A stretch of 64,000 bases of DNA from Acidobacteriota bacterium (GCA_016213735.1 JACQZU010000015.1:1-64000), one strand, 5' to 3'; shown: positions 25,309 to 33,616, numbered from the stretch's first letter. The notes: generated by a model from the sequence alone, not told the origin. Program-made: numbers and translations.

Positions 25309-26670
25309 GTGCCCGCGCTCCCCTTTTTCATTGTCACGCTGAGCCATACCACTTGGGAGGCTGCCCGGGCCTGCGCCCTGGGGTTGCCCGAAGGGACTCT
25401 GCCGGAGCTCCGCCTGGATTTGTTCCCCGAGGGTGATCCCTTCGGCATGGTCCGGGACCTCGGCGGGCACTGCCTGGTGACGTGCCGGCTGAAGGAGGAG
25501 GGGGGCCGCTGGGAAGGCGGAGAACCCGAGCGGCAGGATCGGCTTCGGAGGGCCCTGGAAGCCCGCCCAGCCTGGCTGGACCTGGAGTGGGAAGCGTCCA
25601 TACCGGACTCCTTCCGGGCGCACCTCACCCATGTCCGACTGCTTCGTTCCGTTCACGTGCCGCCAGGAATTTTCGACCTGGAGGCAAGGCTGCAGTCGCT
25701 TCCGGAGGGGAATGCCTGGAAATGGGTGGGGGTGGCCCGGAGGCTGGCCGACAACGCACGCCTCAGGGGCCCCCTCGCCTGGGCGAGGGATCGCGGTCTT
25801 CTCCTCAGCGCCTTCCTCATGGGGCCCAAGGGGATCGTCGGCCGGGCGATGCAGGGCGCCTGGGGGGGCCGTTTCACCTATGCCGCCCCGGACGACGGTC
25901 CCCCGGCCGCTCCCGGACAGGTCCGCCTTTCGGATATGCGGGCTTGGCGCTGCCACCGGGTCCGCCCGGGACACGGCTTGTGTGGCGTCCTGGGCTCACC
26001 CGTGCTGCACAGCCTCGGGCCCGCCTTCCACAATCCGAGGTTCCAGCGGGACCTCAAGGACCTCATGTACCTCCCCCTGGACTGCGGGGATGCCGCCGAG
26101 GCCCTGGAGGCCATGGAATCCCTGGACATCCTGGGGGCCTCGCTCACCTCTCCACTCAAGGAGACCGTTCCGGAGGCGCTGGGTCTCCCCGGGCCCTTGA
26201 ACACGCTCTGGAGGGCCCGCCCGGGAGACCCCTGGTCCTTCGCCAATACGGACGCGGAGGCCCTTCGGATCCTCGCCGAGGACCTGCCCCGGGGCCCGGT
26301 GCTCATCCTGGGGGGTGGAGGGGTTGGACGTACGAGCGCGGAGCATTTCTCCCGTCTGGGATGTCCGGTGAGGGTGCTGACCCGGTCCGATCCCATGAGG
26401 GCCGGAGAAGTAGGGACCTTTGCGCCTGTGGGGATCGTCCAGGCCACCAGGCTGGGGATGCAGCCCGGGGATGGGCTGCCCTTCCCGGAGGCGCTCGAGG
26501 AGGTCGGAGACCGCGCGCAGTGGGGTGTGGAATGGATCTACGGCGCCGAGACTTCCTTCACCCGGTGGTGCCGGTCGCGGGGCCTTCGAATGGTCGAGGG
26601 CCGGGACCTGTTTGAGGCTCAAGCGGAGACTCAATCGCAAAAAATGATCCACTATTGCCAACCCGCCTGA
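25309..26670 (+). CDS. aroDE: Fused type I 3-dehydroquinate dehydratase-like / shikimate dehydrogenase
   Basis: A 453-aa fusion covering steps 3 and 4 of the shikimate pathway. Residues 1-215 resemble type I dehydroquinase: PELRLDLF, VTCRLKEEGG, WLDLEWEA and the His block RSVHVP (His116) are present, but the Schiff-base lysine position (family xxVKIA) reads WVGVA (Gly141). Residues 220-453 are shikimate dehydrogenase: GSPVLHSLGPAFHN, SPLKE (catalytic Lys), GPLNTLWR, ANTDAEAL (catalytic Asp), GGGGVGRTSAEHF and a C-terminal FEAQAETQ. The reductase half looks active; the dehydratase half may not be. The GTG at 25309 is preferred over TTG 25291 because a -10 box ends six bases before it. Confidence 0.85.
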   Translation: MPALPFFIVTLSHTTWEAARACALGLPEGTLPELRLDLFPEGDPFGMVRDLGGHCLVTCRLKEEGGRWEGGEPERQDRLRRALEARPAWLDLEWEASIPDSFRAHLTHVRLLRSVHVPPGIFDLEARLQSLPEGNAWKWVGVARRLADNARLRGPLAWARDRGLLLSAFLMGPKGIVGRAMQGAWGGRFTYAAPDDGPPAAPGQVRLSDMRAWRCHRVRPGHGLCGVLGSPVLHSLGPAFHNPRFQRDLKDLMYLPLDCGDAAEALEAMESLDILGASLTSPLKETVPEALGLPGPLNTLWRARPGDPWSFANTDAEALRILAEDLPRGPVLILGGGGVGRTSAEHFSRLGCPVRVLTRSDPMRAGEVGTFAPVGIVQATRLGMQPGDGLPFPEALEEVGDRAQWGVEWIYGAETSFTRWCRSRGLRMVEGRDLFEAQAETQSQKMIHYCQPA

Positions 26671-26763
26671 AAATCATCCCTTCCGTTCACACGTGGTTTC
26701 TTGCCGCTCGCCCGGGCTTCGCGACATCCCCGGGGGAAGGAGGCGAGGGCAAGGGGTTCATTC

Positions 26764-26791
26764 TTGCAATTAGCCCTGCGAACCTTACGAT
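26764..26791 (+). promoter_or_regulatory. Putative promoter of the cytochrome operon
   Basis: TTGCAA (26764-26769) and TACGAT (26786-26791) with a 16-bp spacer; each matches consensus at four of six positions. This is the most A/T-rich point of the intergenic region. It implies a leader of roughly 150 nt. Confidence 0.45.
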
Positions 26792-26883
26792 AGCCTGATA
26801 TACAGCCTTCCGGGCGCGGACCGGTCCCCGGACCTGCCCATTCCGGTGCGCCAGCCTGGACCCCGCCAGGATTCAGAGGATGA

Positions 26884-26909
26884 AAGGGTCTTCTTCATTG
26901 AAGACCCTT
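26884..26909 (+). promoter_or_regulatory. Perfect 10-bp hairpin in the cytochrome mRNA leader
   Basis: AAGGGTCTTC pairs perfectly with GAAGACCCTT around the loop TTCATT, 40 nt before the GTG start. No T-run follows, so it is not an ordinary intrinsic terminator. It may stabilise the transcript or bind a regulator. Confidence 0.55.
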
Positions 26910-26949
26910 CCGGTGACAACTGCACGATTTCATCACTTAGGGGCCCCCC

Positions 26950-29900
26950 GTGCACGAAAAACATTCTGCGCCACGGCCACCCCGGTGCTCGGGGAGCTCC
27001 CTTCTATGGGCGTTCCTCATCACCATCCTGGCCTTGGGATGTTCAAGCACGGCCGCCGAGCGCACCACCCTCGCCGGAGGCGGTGGGACCGGCGGGGTTC
27101 ACCCCGCGGGTTGGCTGAACGTCCATGCCGGGCAGGCCCTGAAGGCCATCGAATACTGCAAGCAGTGCCATGAAATGAGTTCCCTCCGGCAAGGCAGTGG
27201 GGTCCCCTCCTGCCAGGCCTCGGATTGCCACCACCGCTCCACTCCCGGGTGGCAGACGCCCGGATTGCATGGGCTTCGCGCCAAGGAGGCCTTCACCGCG
27301 AGCGGCGGGAGTCTGGTCTCCTGCCAGCTCTGCCATGGGACGGATTTCCGGGGAGGGGGCGCGGGGGTTTCCTGCGCGAGCTGCCATTCTGTGCAGGCCC
27401 CCCATCCGCACAAGCCCTGGCGCGGCACGGGCCTCACCCATGCCACCGTGGATCCCTCCAATGCCCCGGTGTGCGCCCAGTGCCACTTTCCGGGTTCAGG
27501 CGCGAATCCGGCGAACCACCCCCCGACGCCTGCGCCGGCCGGAGCCTCTCCCAGCTGCTTCAACAACACCATGTGCCACGGCGCCAATGTGGCGCCCCAT
27601 CCCCTCGGCTCCCTCTGGAAGGACCCCACCAGCCTCGCTTTCCACGGCTTCGAGGCGAAGAAGGACCTGCTCTACTGCCAGTCCTGCCATGGGACGCCGG
27701 GCACCACGAAATTCGACGGCGGTTCAGCCTCCACGGCCTGCTCCTCCTGCCACAAGCAGGCCGGGGCCCATTCCCTGCCCTGGTACGCGGACCCCGTCCA
27801 GGCCTTCCCGGGCTACGTCCCCTCGCACCGCGATGCCCTGAAGCAGGAGAGCGCCTGCGCCGCCTGCCACGACTTCACCAAGGGCCGCACCCCCCCCAAT
27901 CCCGCCTCCCCCAGCTGCTTCTCAGCCAGCCGCAACAGCGTGGGGTGCCACGCGAACGGCCCGGGCCAGGCCAACCACCCCATTCCCTTCACTGGAACGG
28001 CCCACACGGGGGCCGACCAGGCAGCCTTCAACGCGAATTGCCGTTCCTGTCATGCGACCTCCGGGGCCTCCCCTCTGCCTGCGGCGCCCTTGTGCTCCAC
28101 CTGCCATCAGTCCGGGTCGCCCCTCACCACCCCCAACTGCGCCTCCTGCCACGGGAGACCCCCGGCCGGTTCCAGCTTCCCGAACGTCGCCGGAGTCCAC
28201 GCCAAGCACGATGCTCTGTCCGAGGTCGCAGGGACCTGCGCGACCTGCCATGACAAGTCCGATTCAGGCACCCTGGTCCACTACGACCACGCCAATGGCC
28301 GCCCCGGGCGGGACGGATTGCGGACACCCCCTGCACCCGTCGGCTTCCCTGGAACCTTCGACGCCAAGGCAGGGAAGGGGACCTTCGACCCGGCGACCCT
28401 CACCTGCAGCAACGTGAGCTGCCATGGGGGCATCAAGACCCCGAGCTGGCAGGGCGGAAGCATCAATTCCGCCGCCGATGCCGGGTGCCGGCAATGCCAC
28501 ACCCTGGGGACCTCCGCCGGCGTCCCCGAGTCCAACAGCCCCTATTCGGGGAATCACGCCCTCCACCTGGGCAGCAAAGTGAATGCCCTGTGCACGGACT
28601 GCCACGCCATGGGCAACGGCAGCGCGGGGGCCCGGAACCACTTCAAATTCATGGGCACGCCCCAGATGGAAGGGCCCTCCAAGGACACCGTCTGGCCCAT
28701 GGGGAATGCAGCCTACTACAACGCGACCACCCAGAGCTGCGGGACCTTCACCTGTCATGAGCACCTGCACAGCAATGTCCCCTGGACCGGCGGGGCCTCC
28801 CACGCGGTGCCCTACCTGGGGACGGGCCACTTCGACGCCACGCCATCCGCCTTCGACGCCACCTGCAAGACCTGCCACGGCGTGAGCGGAGCTTCACCCA
28901 TTGCGGCGGCTCCCACCTGTTCCGCCTGCCACCAGGCGTCCTCGCCCCTCACCGCGACCAACTGCACCTCCTGCCACTCCAGGCCTCCGGGGGGCACCAC
29001 ATTCCCGGATGCCGCCGGGAGGCACCCCAAGCACAACGGGCTGCCCGAACTGGCCAACGCCTGCGGCGGTTGCCATGCAAGCTCGGATTCAGGAACCTTG
29101 GTCCACTACGACCACGCCAATGGCAGGCCCGGGAAGGATGCCCTCCGGGTTCCCCCGGCCCCGGTCCAGATCCCCTCGATCTACAACGCCAAGGGCGGAC
29201 CGGCCTCCTTCGATCCTTCCACCCTGACCTGTTCCAGCGTGAGCTGCCACGGGGCCATCAAGACCCCCAACTGGACCACCGGGAGCATCGACAGCAGCGC
29301 CGACGCGGGCTGCCGAAGCTGCCATTCCCTTGGAACTGCCCAGGGGGCTCCCGAGGCCAACAGCCTCTACTCGGGGCTGCACGCCCTTCACCTCGGGACC
29401 GGCGTGAAGGCCCTATGCACGGAATGCCACGCCATGGGCAACGGCAGCGTGGGGGCTGGCAACCACTTCAAGTTCATGGGGACCTCCAAGATGGAAGGGC
29501 CCGCCAGCGACACCGTCTGGCCCATGGGGAACGCCTCCTACTACAACGCCACCAACCAGACCTGCGGCACCTTCACCTGCCACGGGGAACTGCACAACGG
29601 CAATTCCTGGACCGGGGGCGCGAACCACGCGATCCCCTACCTCGACCCGGCCCACACGGGGGTCAACGCGGGCGGTTTCGACTCGAACTGCAAAAACTGC
29701 CACGGGCTCAGCGGAAGCTCCCCCCTGGCGGCCGCACCCACCTGCTCGGCCTGCCACAAGGCTGCCTCGCCCCTCACGGCCGTGAACTGCACTTCCTGCC
29801 ACGGCAGACCTCCGGCAGGTTCCGCCTTCCCGGACGTCGCAGGGAAGCACGCCAGGCACAATGCCCTGCCTGAGTTGGCCAATGCCTGCGCTCCCTGCCA

Positions 29901-31248
29901 CTCGGGGACCGACTCGGGCAGCCAGGTCCACTATGACCACGCCAACGGCCGGCCGGGCAAGGATGCCCTCAGGGTGCCGCCGGGGGAGGTCTCATTCCTT
30001 TCATCCTTCAATGCCAAGAGCGGGCCCGCGTCCTTCAACCCCTCGGCCCTCACCTGCAGCAGCGTCAGCTGCCACGGGGGGGTCCTGGCCCCCAGCTGGA
30101 CCACGGGAAGCATTTCCTCCAACACGGACGCGGGCTGCCGCCAATGCCACGTCCTCGGAACCGCCCAGGGCGTCCCCCAGTACAACAGCCCCTACTCCGG
30201 CGGCCACGCCCTCCACCTGGGGGCCGGGGTGAATGCCCTGTGCACCGAGTGCCACTCCATGGCCAATGGCACGGTCGGAGCCAACAACCACTTCCGGTTC
30301 ATGGGGACCACGGCCATGGAAGGGCCCGCCAGCGACACCGTCTGGCCCCTGGGCACGGCCTCCTACTATCGCGCTGCGAACCAGACTTGCGGCACCTTCA
30401 CCTGCCATGGCCAGGTCCACACGGACTTCCCTTGGAAGGAAGGGGCCAACCACGCCGTGCCCTACCTCGCCTCGGCCCACACGACGGTGAATCAGGCGAA
30501 CTTCGACGCGAATTGCCGGACCTGCCACGGCGTCAGCGGCAGTTCGCCCATGACCCTGGCGCCTACCTGCAGCGCCTGTCACCAAAAGTCTTCTCCCCTC
30601 GCCGTCACCAACTGCGCCTCCTGCCACGCCAAGCCCCCCACCGGCACCGTCTTCCCCGAGATCGCCGGGACCCACGCGGTCCACAACGGCTTCCCCGGCG
30701 TCACCGGAACCTGCGGGGCCTGCCACCAGGGATCCGATTCCGGAACCCAGATCCATTACGACCACGCCAACGGCCGTCCCGGCAAGGACGCCCTCAGGGT
30801 CGGGCCAGGAGAGGTGGCCTTCCTGTCGGCCTACAACGCCAAGAGCGGGTCTGCCTCGTTCAACCCCTCCACGCTCACCTGCGCCACCGTGAGTTGCCAT
30901 GGGGGTCAGACCACCCCCAACTGGCGCAGCGGCTCCATCGACGTCAACACGCAGTGCGCCGCCTGCCACAGCATCGGGACCTCCCAGTACAACAGCTTCA
31001 ATTCCGGGGAGCATCGCCTCCACGCCGTGGACAAGGGATACCCCTGCAGCGACTGCCACTCCATGACCAACGGCACTCCGGGGGCCAACAATCACTTCGC
31101 CTTCCTCGGGACCTCCGCCATGGAGGGACCCGCCGCGGACACCATCACTTTCTCCGCGGCCGTCACCGGGGCCCGCACCTACAACCGCAACACCCGGCAG
31201 TGCACCCTGACCTGCCACAACCAGAACCACAACCCGGAGACGTGGTGA
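26950..31248 (+). CDS. Giant multiheme c-type cytochrome (about 40 hemes, four octaheme modules)
   Basis: A 1432-aa exported cytochrome with a signal sequence ending LITILALGC (possible lipoprotein). I count 31 CXXCH, 8 CX4CH and three looser sites (CX5CH, CX9CH, CX3CH), so about 39-42 hemes. The alternating CX4CH...CXXCH pattern is the one catalogued in Geobacter cytochromes. After a 10-motif N-terminal part, four octaheme modules start at residues 364, 639, 914 and 1189, exactly 275 aa (825 bp) apart; the last is shortened. Each carries VHYDHANGRPG, SVSCHG-type, HALHLG, GNHFKFMG-type and CGTFTCH blocks. The likely role is extracellular or outer-membrane electron transfer. The GTG start follows AGGGG. 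First gene of a four-gene operon. Confidence 0.9.
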   Translation: MHEKHSAPRPPRCSGSSLLWAFLITILALGCSSTAAERTTLAGGGGTGGVHPAGWLNVHAGQALKAIEYCKQCHEMSSLRQGSGVPSCQASDCHHRSTPGWQTPGLHGLRAKEAFTASGGSLVSCQLCHGTDFRGGGAGVSCASCHSVQAPHPHKPWRGTGLTHATVDPSNAPVCAQCHFPGSGANPANHPPTPAPAGASPSCFNNTMCHGANVAPHPLGSLWKDPTSLAFHGFEAKKDLLYCQSCHGTPGTTKFDGGSASTACSSCHKQAGAHSLPWYADPVQAFPGYVPSHRDALKQESACAACHDFTKGRTPPNPASPSCFSASRNSVGCHANGPGQANHPIPFTGTAHTGADQAAFNANCRSCHATSGASPLPAAPLCSTCHQSGSPLTTPNCASCHGRPPAGSSFPNVAGVHAKHDALSEVAGTCATCHDKSDSGTLVHYDHANGRPGRDGLRTPPAPVGFPGTFDAKAGKGTFDPATLTCSNVSCHGGIKTPSWQGGSINSAADAGCRQCHTLGTSAGVPESNSPYSGNHALHLGSKVNALCTDCHAMGNGSAGARNHFKFMGTPQMEGPSKDTVWPMGNAAYYNATTQSCGTFTCHEHLHSNVPWTGGASHAVPYLGTGHFDATPSAFDATCKTCHGVSGASPIAAAPTCSACHQASSPLTATNCTSCHSRPPGGTTFPDAAGRHPKHNGLPELANACGGCHASSDSGTLVHYDHANGRPGKDALRVPPAPVQIPSIYNAKGGPASFDPSTLTCSSVSCHGAIKTPNWTTGSIDSSADAGCRSCHSLGTAQGAPEANSLYSGLHALHLGTGVKALCTECHAMGNGSVGAGNHFKFMGTSKMEGPASDTVWPMGNASYYNATNQTCGTFTCHGELHNGNSWTGGANHAIPYLDPAHTGVNAGGFDSNCKNCHGLSGSSPLAAAPTCSACHKAASPLTAVNCTSCHGRPPAGSAFPDVAGKHARHNALPELANACAPCHSGTDSGSQVHYDHANGRPGKDALRVPPGEVSFLSSFNAKSGPASFNPSALTCSSVSCHGGVLAPSWTTGSISSNTDAGCRQCHVLGTAQGVPQYNSPYSGGHALHLGAGVNALCTECHSMANGTVGANNHFRFMGTTAMEGPASDTVWPLGTASYYRAANQTCGTFTCHGQVHTDFPWKEGANHAVPYLASAHTTVNQANFDANCRTCHGVSGSSPMTLAPTCSACHQKSSPLAVTNCASCHAKPPTGTVFPEIAGTHAVHNGFPGVTGTCGACHQGSDSGTQIHYDHANGRPGKDALRVGPGEVAFLSAYNAKSGSASFNPSTLTCATVSCHGGQTTPNWRSGSIDVNTQCAACHSIGTSQYNSFNSGEHRLHAVDKGYPCSDCHSMTNGTPGANNHFAFLGTSAMEGPAADTITFSAAVTGARTYNRNTRQCTLTCHNQNHNPETW
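28039..31248 (+). repeat. Four tandem 825-bp octaheme modules within the cytochrome gene
   Basis: Equivalent cysteine codons of the first heme of each module lie at 28039, 28864, 29689 and 30514, each exactly 825 bp apart. Three full units and a shortened fourth unit (735 bp to the stop) follow one another in frame with no linker. Similarity is obvious at protein level and in many DNA stretches. Confidence 0.9.
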
Positions 31249-31292
31249 TGCCCCGAGCCACCCCAGGACCGTCTCCCCATTTTGGAGTCACC

Positions 31293-31655
31293 ATGCGCCA
31301 CCTCCCGCACCCCCTCCTCGCCGCCCTCCTCCTGGCCGGGTCTCTCCTGGCGGGCGCAGACCCGGCCAAGGACATCCCCAAGTTCCAGGGGGGGGACCTC
31401 CAGAAGTACTGGATGGATGCCTGCGCCCGTTGCCACGGCGTCAATGGAAACGGCCGCGACAATTCGGGGCGCCCTCTCCCCGACGCCGGCTTCGATTTCA
31501 CGGACAGCCGCAAGGCGAACAAGAAGAAGGACAGCGATTGGATCAAGGTCACCCTGGAAGGAAAGGACAAGATGCCCGCCTTCAAGGACAAGATGAGCGA
31601 GGCCGACGTCGCGAAGATGACCACGGAAATCGTCCGCAAGTTCGCCGCCAAGTAG
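31293..31655 (+). CDS. Small periplasmic monoheme cytochrome c
   Basis: A 120-aa class I cytochrome. A signal peptide (LLAALLLAGSLLAGA) is followed by one heme site CARCHGVNGNG, a RPLPDAGFDFTD block typical of small cytochromes of the c6/cbb3 type, and a Met in KMPAFKDKM as probable sixth ligand. It would shuttle electrons in the periplasm. The ATG at 31293 has GGAG 5-6 nt upstream; an upstream in-frame ATG (31248) would spoil the signal peptide. It lies 44 bp after the giant cytochrome. Confidence 0.88.
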   Translation: MRHLPHPLLAALLLAGSLLAGADPAKDIPKFQGGDLQKYWMDACARCHGVNGNGRDNSGRPLPDAGFDFTDSRKANKKKDSDWIKVTLEGKDKMPAFKDKMSEADVAKMTTEIVRKFAAK

Positions 31656-31671
31656 TCCCGAAAGGATGATG

Positions 31672-32478
31672 ATGCCCACCATTCCCTCCCGGATCCTTCC
31701 GCTCGCCCTTTCCGCCACCTGTCTGCTGGGGGAATCCTCCGAGTACCCCGTCAACCTCAACCTCCCCTCCACGGAGCGGATGCAGTTCTGGGACATCGGG
31801 ATCCTTTTCTCCCACCGCTTCCTGTCCGCGGTCCAGGGCCACGGGAAGGACCTCTACGGCCTGGACGGGTTCGCCTACGCCGGGTTCGGGGTCGGCTTTG
31901 GCATCAAACCCATTCCGGGGATGAATGTCCTGCTGTACCGCACGGCGGACAACAAGACCTTCGTGGCCGGTCTCCAGCAGCAGCTCTTCGACAAGAGCCT
32001 CGCCCGGGCGGCCCTTCGGATCGAGCGGTTCGACGAGACGGTGCCCCATCTGAAGAACGAGATCGGGGAAGTGGGCATCAGCGGGACGGTGGTTCAGCTT
32101 CCGGTTGATGTGTTCCTCGGAGACTACGTCATCGTCAACCTGGTCCCGACCTACCTGAGCCGAACCACCACCCAGGAGAAGCCGGTGTTCAATGCCGGCG
32201 TGGGGCTGAGGCTCCTGTTCACCGACAAGTTCAATTTCGTCGGGGAGTACTACCCCCGGCCCTCCAAAATCGCCAAGACCTTCAAGCCTGGCTGGGCCGC
32301 CGGATTCTCCTACAAGACCTTCAAGCACCGATTCTCCCTTTTCGGGACGAACAACCCCTCCACGACGGCCAACCAGGTCCTCTCGGGGGACTACGGAACC
32401 GGCCCCGGGAACTACACCTCGAGTTCGAAGAACCAGGGCACCTGGTCCATCGGATTCAATGTCGCACGCGTTTTCTGA
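31672..32478 (+). CDS. Outer-membrane beta-barrel protein (DUF5777-like)
   Basis: A 268-aa exported protein with a short signal peptide. The mature part opens with LNLPSTERMQFWDIGILFSHRF and continues with alternating amphipathic strands: FGVGFGIKPIPGMNVLLYR, FNAGVGLRLLFTDKFNFVGEYYPRP and a C-terminal ...IGFNVARVF ending in Phe, as in outer-membrane barrels. This resembles the DUF5777 barrel family, often encoded with cytochromes. It could hold or receive electrons from the neighbouring cytochromes in the outer membrane; that role is inferred from context. Three ATGs are in a row; the third (31672) gives AAAGG the right spacing. Confidence 0.7.
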   Translation: MPTIPSRILPLALSATCLLGESSEYPVNLNLPSTERMQFWDIGILFSHRFLSAVQGHGKDLYGLDGFAYAGFGVGFGIKPIPGMNVLLYRTADNKTFVAGLQQQLFDKSLARAALRIERFDETVPHLKNEIGEVGISGTVVQLPVDVFLGDYVIVNLVPTYLSRTTTQEKPVFNAGVGLRLLFTDKFNFVGEYYPRPSKIAKTFKPGWAAGFSYKTFKHRFSLFGTNNPSTTANQVLSGDYGTGPGNYTSSSKNQGTWSIGFNVARVF

Positions 32479-32493
32479 ACCACAGGAGGCACG

Positions 32494-33549
32494 ATGATCG
32501 CCCTCGCCAGCCCATTCATGGAATTTGTCGCCAGGGAACACCCGGCCCTCGTCCACCTTCCCCTCGGGCTGGTGGTGGCCCTTCCCATCGCGATGCTCGT
32601 CTCCTTCCGCTCCCGGCATGCCCATGCCTGGAAACTGACCGCCACCTTCATGGCCGGCCTCGCCTGGGCCAGCAGCGCCGTGGCCCTGTTCAGCGGCCTT
32701 CTCTGGGGCCGGCAGATCAATCTGATTCCGCCAGGGAATTTCCTGCCCGTGGTGGCCTCCGAGAAGCAGGTGCTGCAACGCATGCTCCAACTGCACGAGC
32801 TGACCGCGCTGGCAGGAGTGCTGGTGGGTGGGGTCTGCCTCGCCTTCCTGGTGCGCTCCCTCCGGATGGAGTCCGAACGCATCGACACTCCGACCCAGCC
32901 AGGAACCGAACCCGGCCCGCGCCGGCGGAGCGCCCTGCGCCGCATCTCCGACCGAGGCGTGGGGGTCCCGGCCATGATGCTGAGCTTGCTCTGGATTGGG
33001 GCCTGGGGGTTCTGCGGGAAGCTGGGTGGGATCATGGTCTTCGGCAACGAGGAAACCAACAAGGCCGCCGCGGAGCAGGAAGCCAAACGAAAGAACGACG
33101 TGGAGGCCGAACTCCCGATCCGGGCCCTGGACTATGGCAGTCTTGAACCCGTCGAACCCGGTCCCATACGGAGCGCCGCCCACGGGAACCGGTGGCGGCG
33201 CACATGGGTGACCGCCTCGGGCATTGATGCCTACAAATCCGGGAAGCCCCTTCCCGCGGGAGCCTACGTGGTGCTCAGCACCTTCGAGGACGAAAAGGGA
33301 AGGCCCGGGCATGAATTGGGGCCGCTCTACATGAAGGAAACGCGTTCCGACGGCTCCACGGCCTTCGCCTTCTACTGGCCCCGGGTCCCCGAGGGGCGGC
33401 GGACCGAGGTGGGGGGCGAGGAGACCGTCTACTGGCGGAGCCCGGATCCAAAGCTCGTGGTTTGCACGGGTTGCCATGAGAAAAATGGGGCCGGGCAGGG
33501 TCCCGCCGGGGGCGTCGGGGCCAAACAGGTGGCCGCCTTGAAACACTGA
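32494..33549 (+). CDS. DUF2231 membrane domain fused to a P460-like c-type heme domain
   Basis: A 351-aa inner-membrane protein. The N-terminal half has HPALVHLPLGLVVALP and three more hydrophobic segments (to about 190), with the conserved histidines of DUF2231 (HPALVH, LQLHELTALAGV), which may bind heme b. The C-terminal half is periplasmic and resembles cytochrome P460: WVTASGIDAYKSGKPLPAG, LGPLYMKET, FYWPRVPEGRRTEVG and one heme site CTGCHEKNG close to the C terminus. A quinol-oxidising or electron-relay role at the inner membrane is plausible. It lies 15 bp after the barrel gene and ends the operon. Confidence 0.72.
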   Translation: MIALASPFMEFVAREHPALVHLPLGLVVALPIAMLVSFRSRHAHAWKLTATFMAGLAWASSAVALFSGLLWGRQINLIPPGNFLPVVASEKQVLQRMLQLHELTALAGVLVGGVCLAFLVRSLRMESERIDTPTQPGTEPGPRRRSALRRISDRGVGVPAMMLSLLWIGAWGFCGKLGGIMVFGNEETNKAAAEQEAKRKNDVEAELPIRALDYGSLEPVEPGPIRSAAHGNRWRRTWVTASGIDAYKSGKPLPAGAYVVLSTFEDEKGRPGHELGPLYMKETRSDGSTAFAFYWPRVPEGRRTEVGGEETVYWRSPDPKLVVCTGCHEKNGAGQGPAGGVGAKQVAALKH

Positions 33550-33589
33550 ACTGGGAGCAGGAACCGTGGCGGGGGGAAGCCGGCTCCGG

Positions 33590-33606
33590 AGAGGCCCCGG
33601 GCCTCT
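33590..33606 (+). terminator. Possible terminator of the cytochrome operon
   Basis: A 7-bp stem (AGAGGCC with GGCCTCT) with a 3-nt loop lies 41 bp after the last cytochrome-operon gene. There is no T-run and a promoter-like box follows at once, so this is tentative. Confidence 0.3.
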
Positions 33607-33616
33607 GCGAATCTGC

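Larger units (their letters stand above)
26671..26949 (+). other. Long leader and promoter region of the cytochrome operon
   Basis: A 279-bp non-coding interval. It holds a moderate promoter (26764-26791), about 150 nt of presumed untranslated leader and a perfect 10-bp hairpin (26884-26909). I looked for a c-di-GMP (GEMM) riboswitch core, which precedes some cytochrome genes in other metal reducers, and did not see it. Confidence 0.5.

Noticed and set aside
26671-26949. A GEMM (c-di-GMP-type) riboswitch before the cytochrome gene
   Set aside because: The conserved GEMM core could not be found; only a simple hairpin is visible.
31248-31292. Upstream ATG (31248) as start of the monoheme cytochrome
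   Set aside because: It would place a proline-rich, non-hydrophobic stretch before the signal peptide, while the ATG at 31293 has a good RBS.
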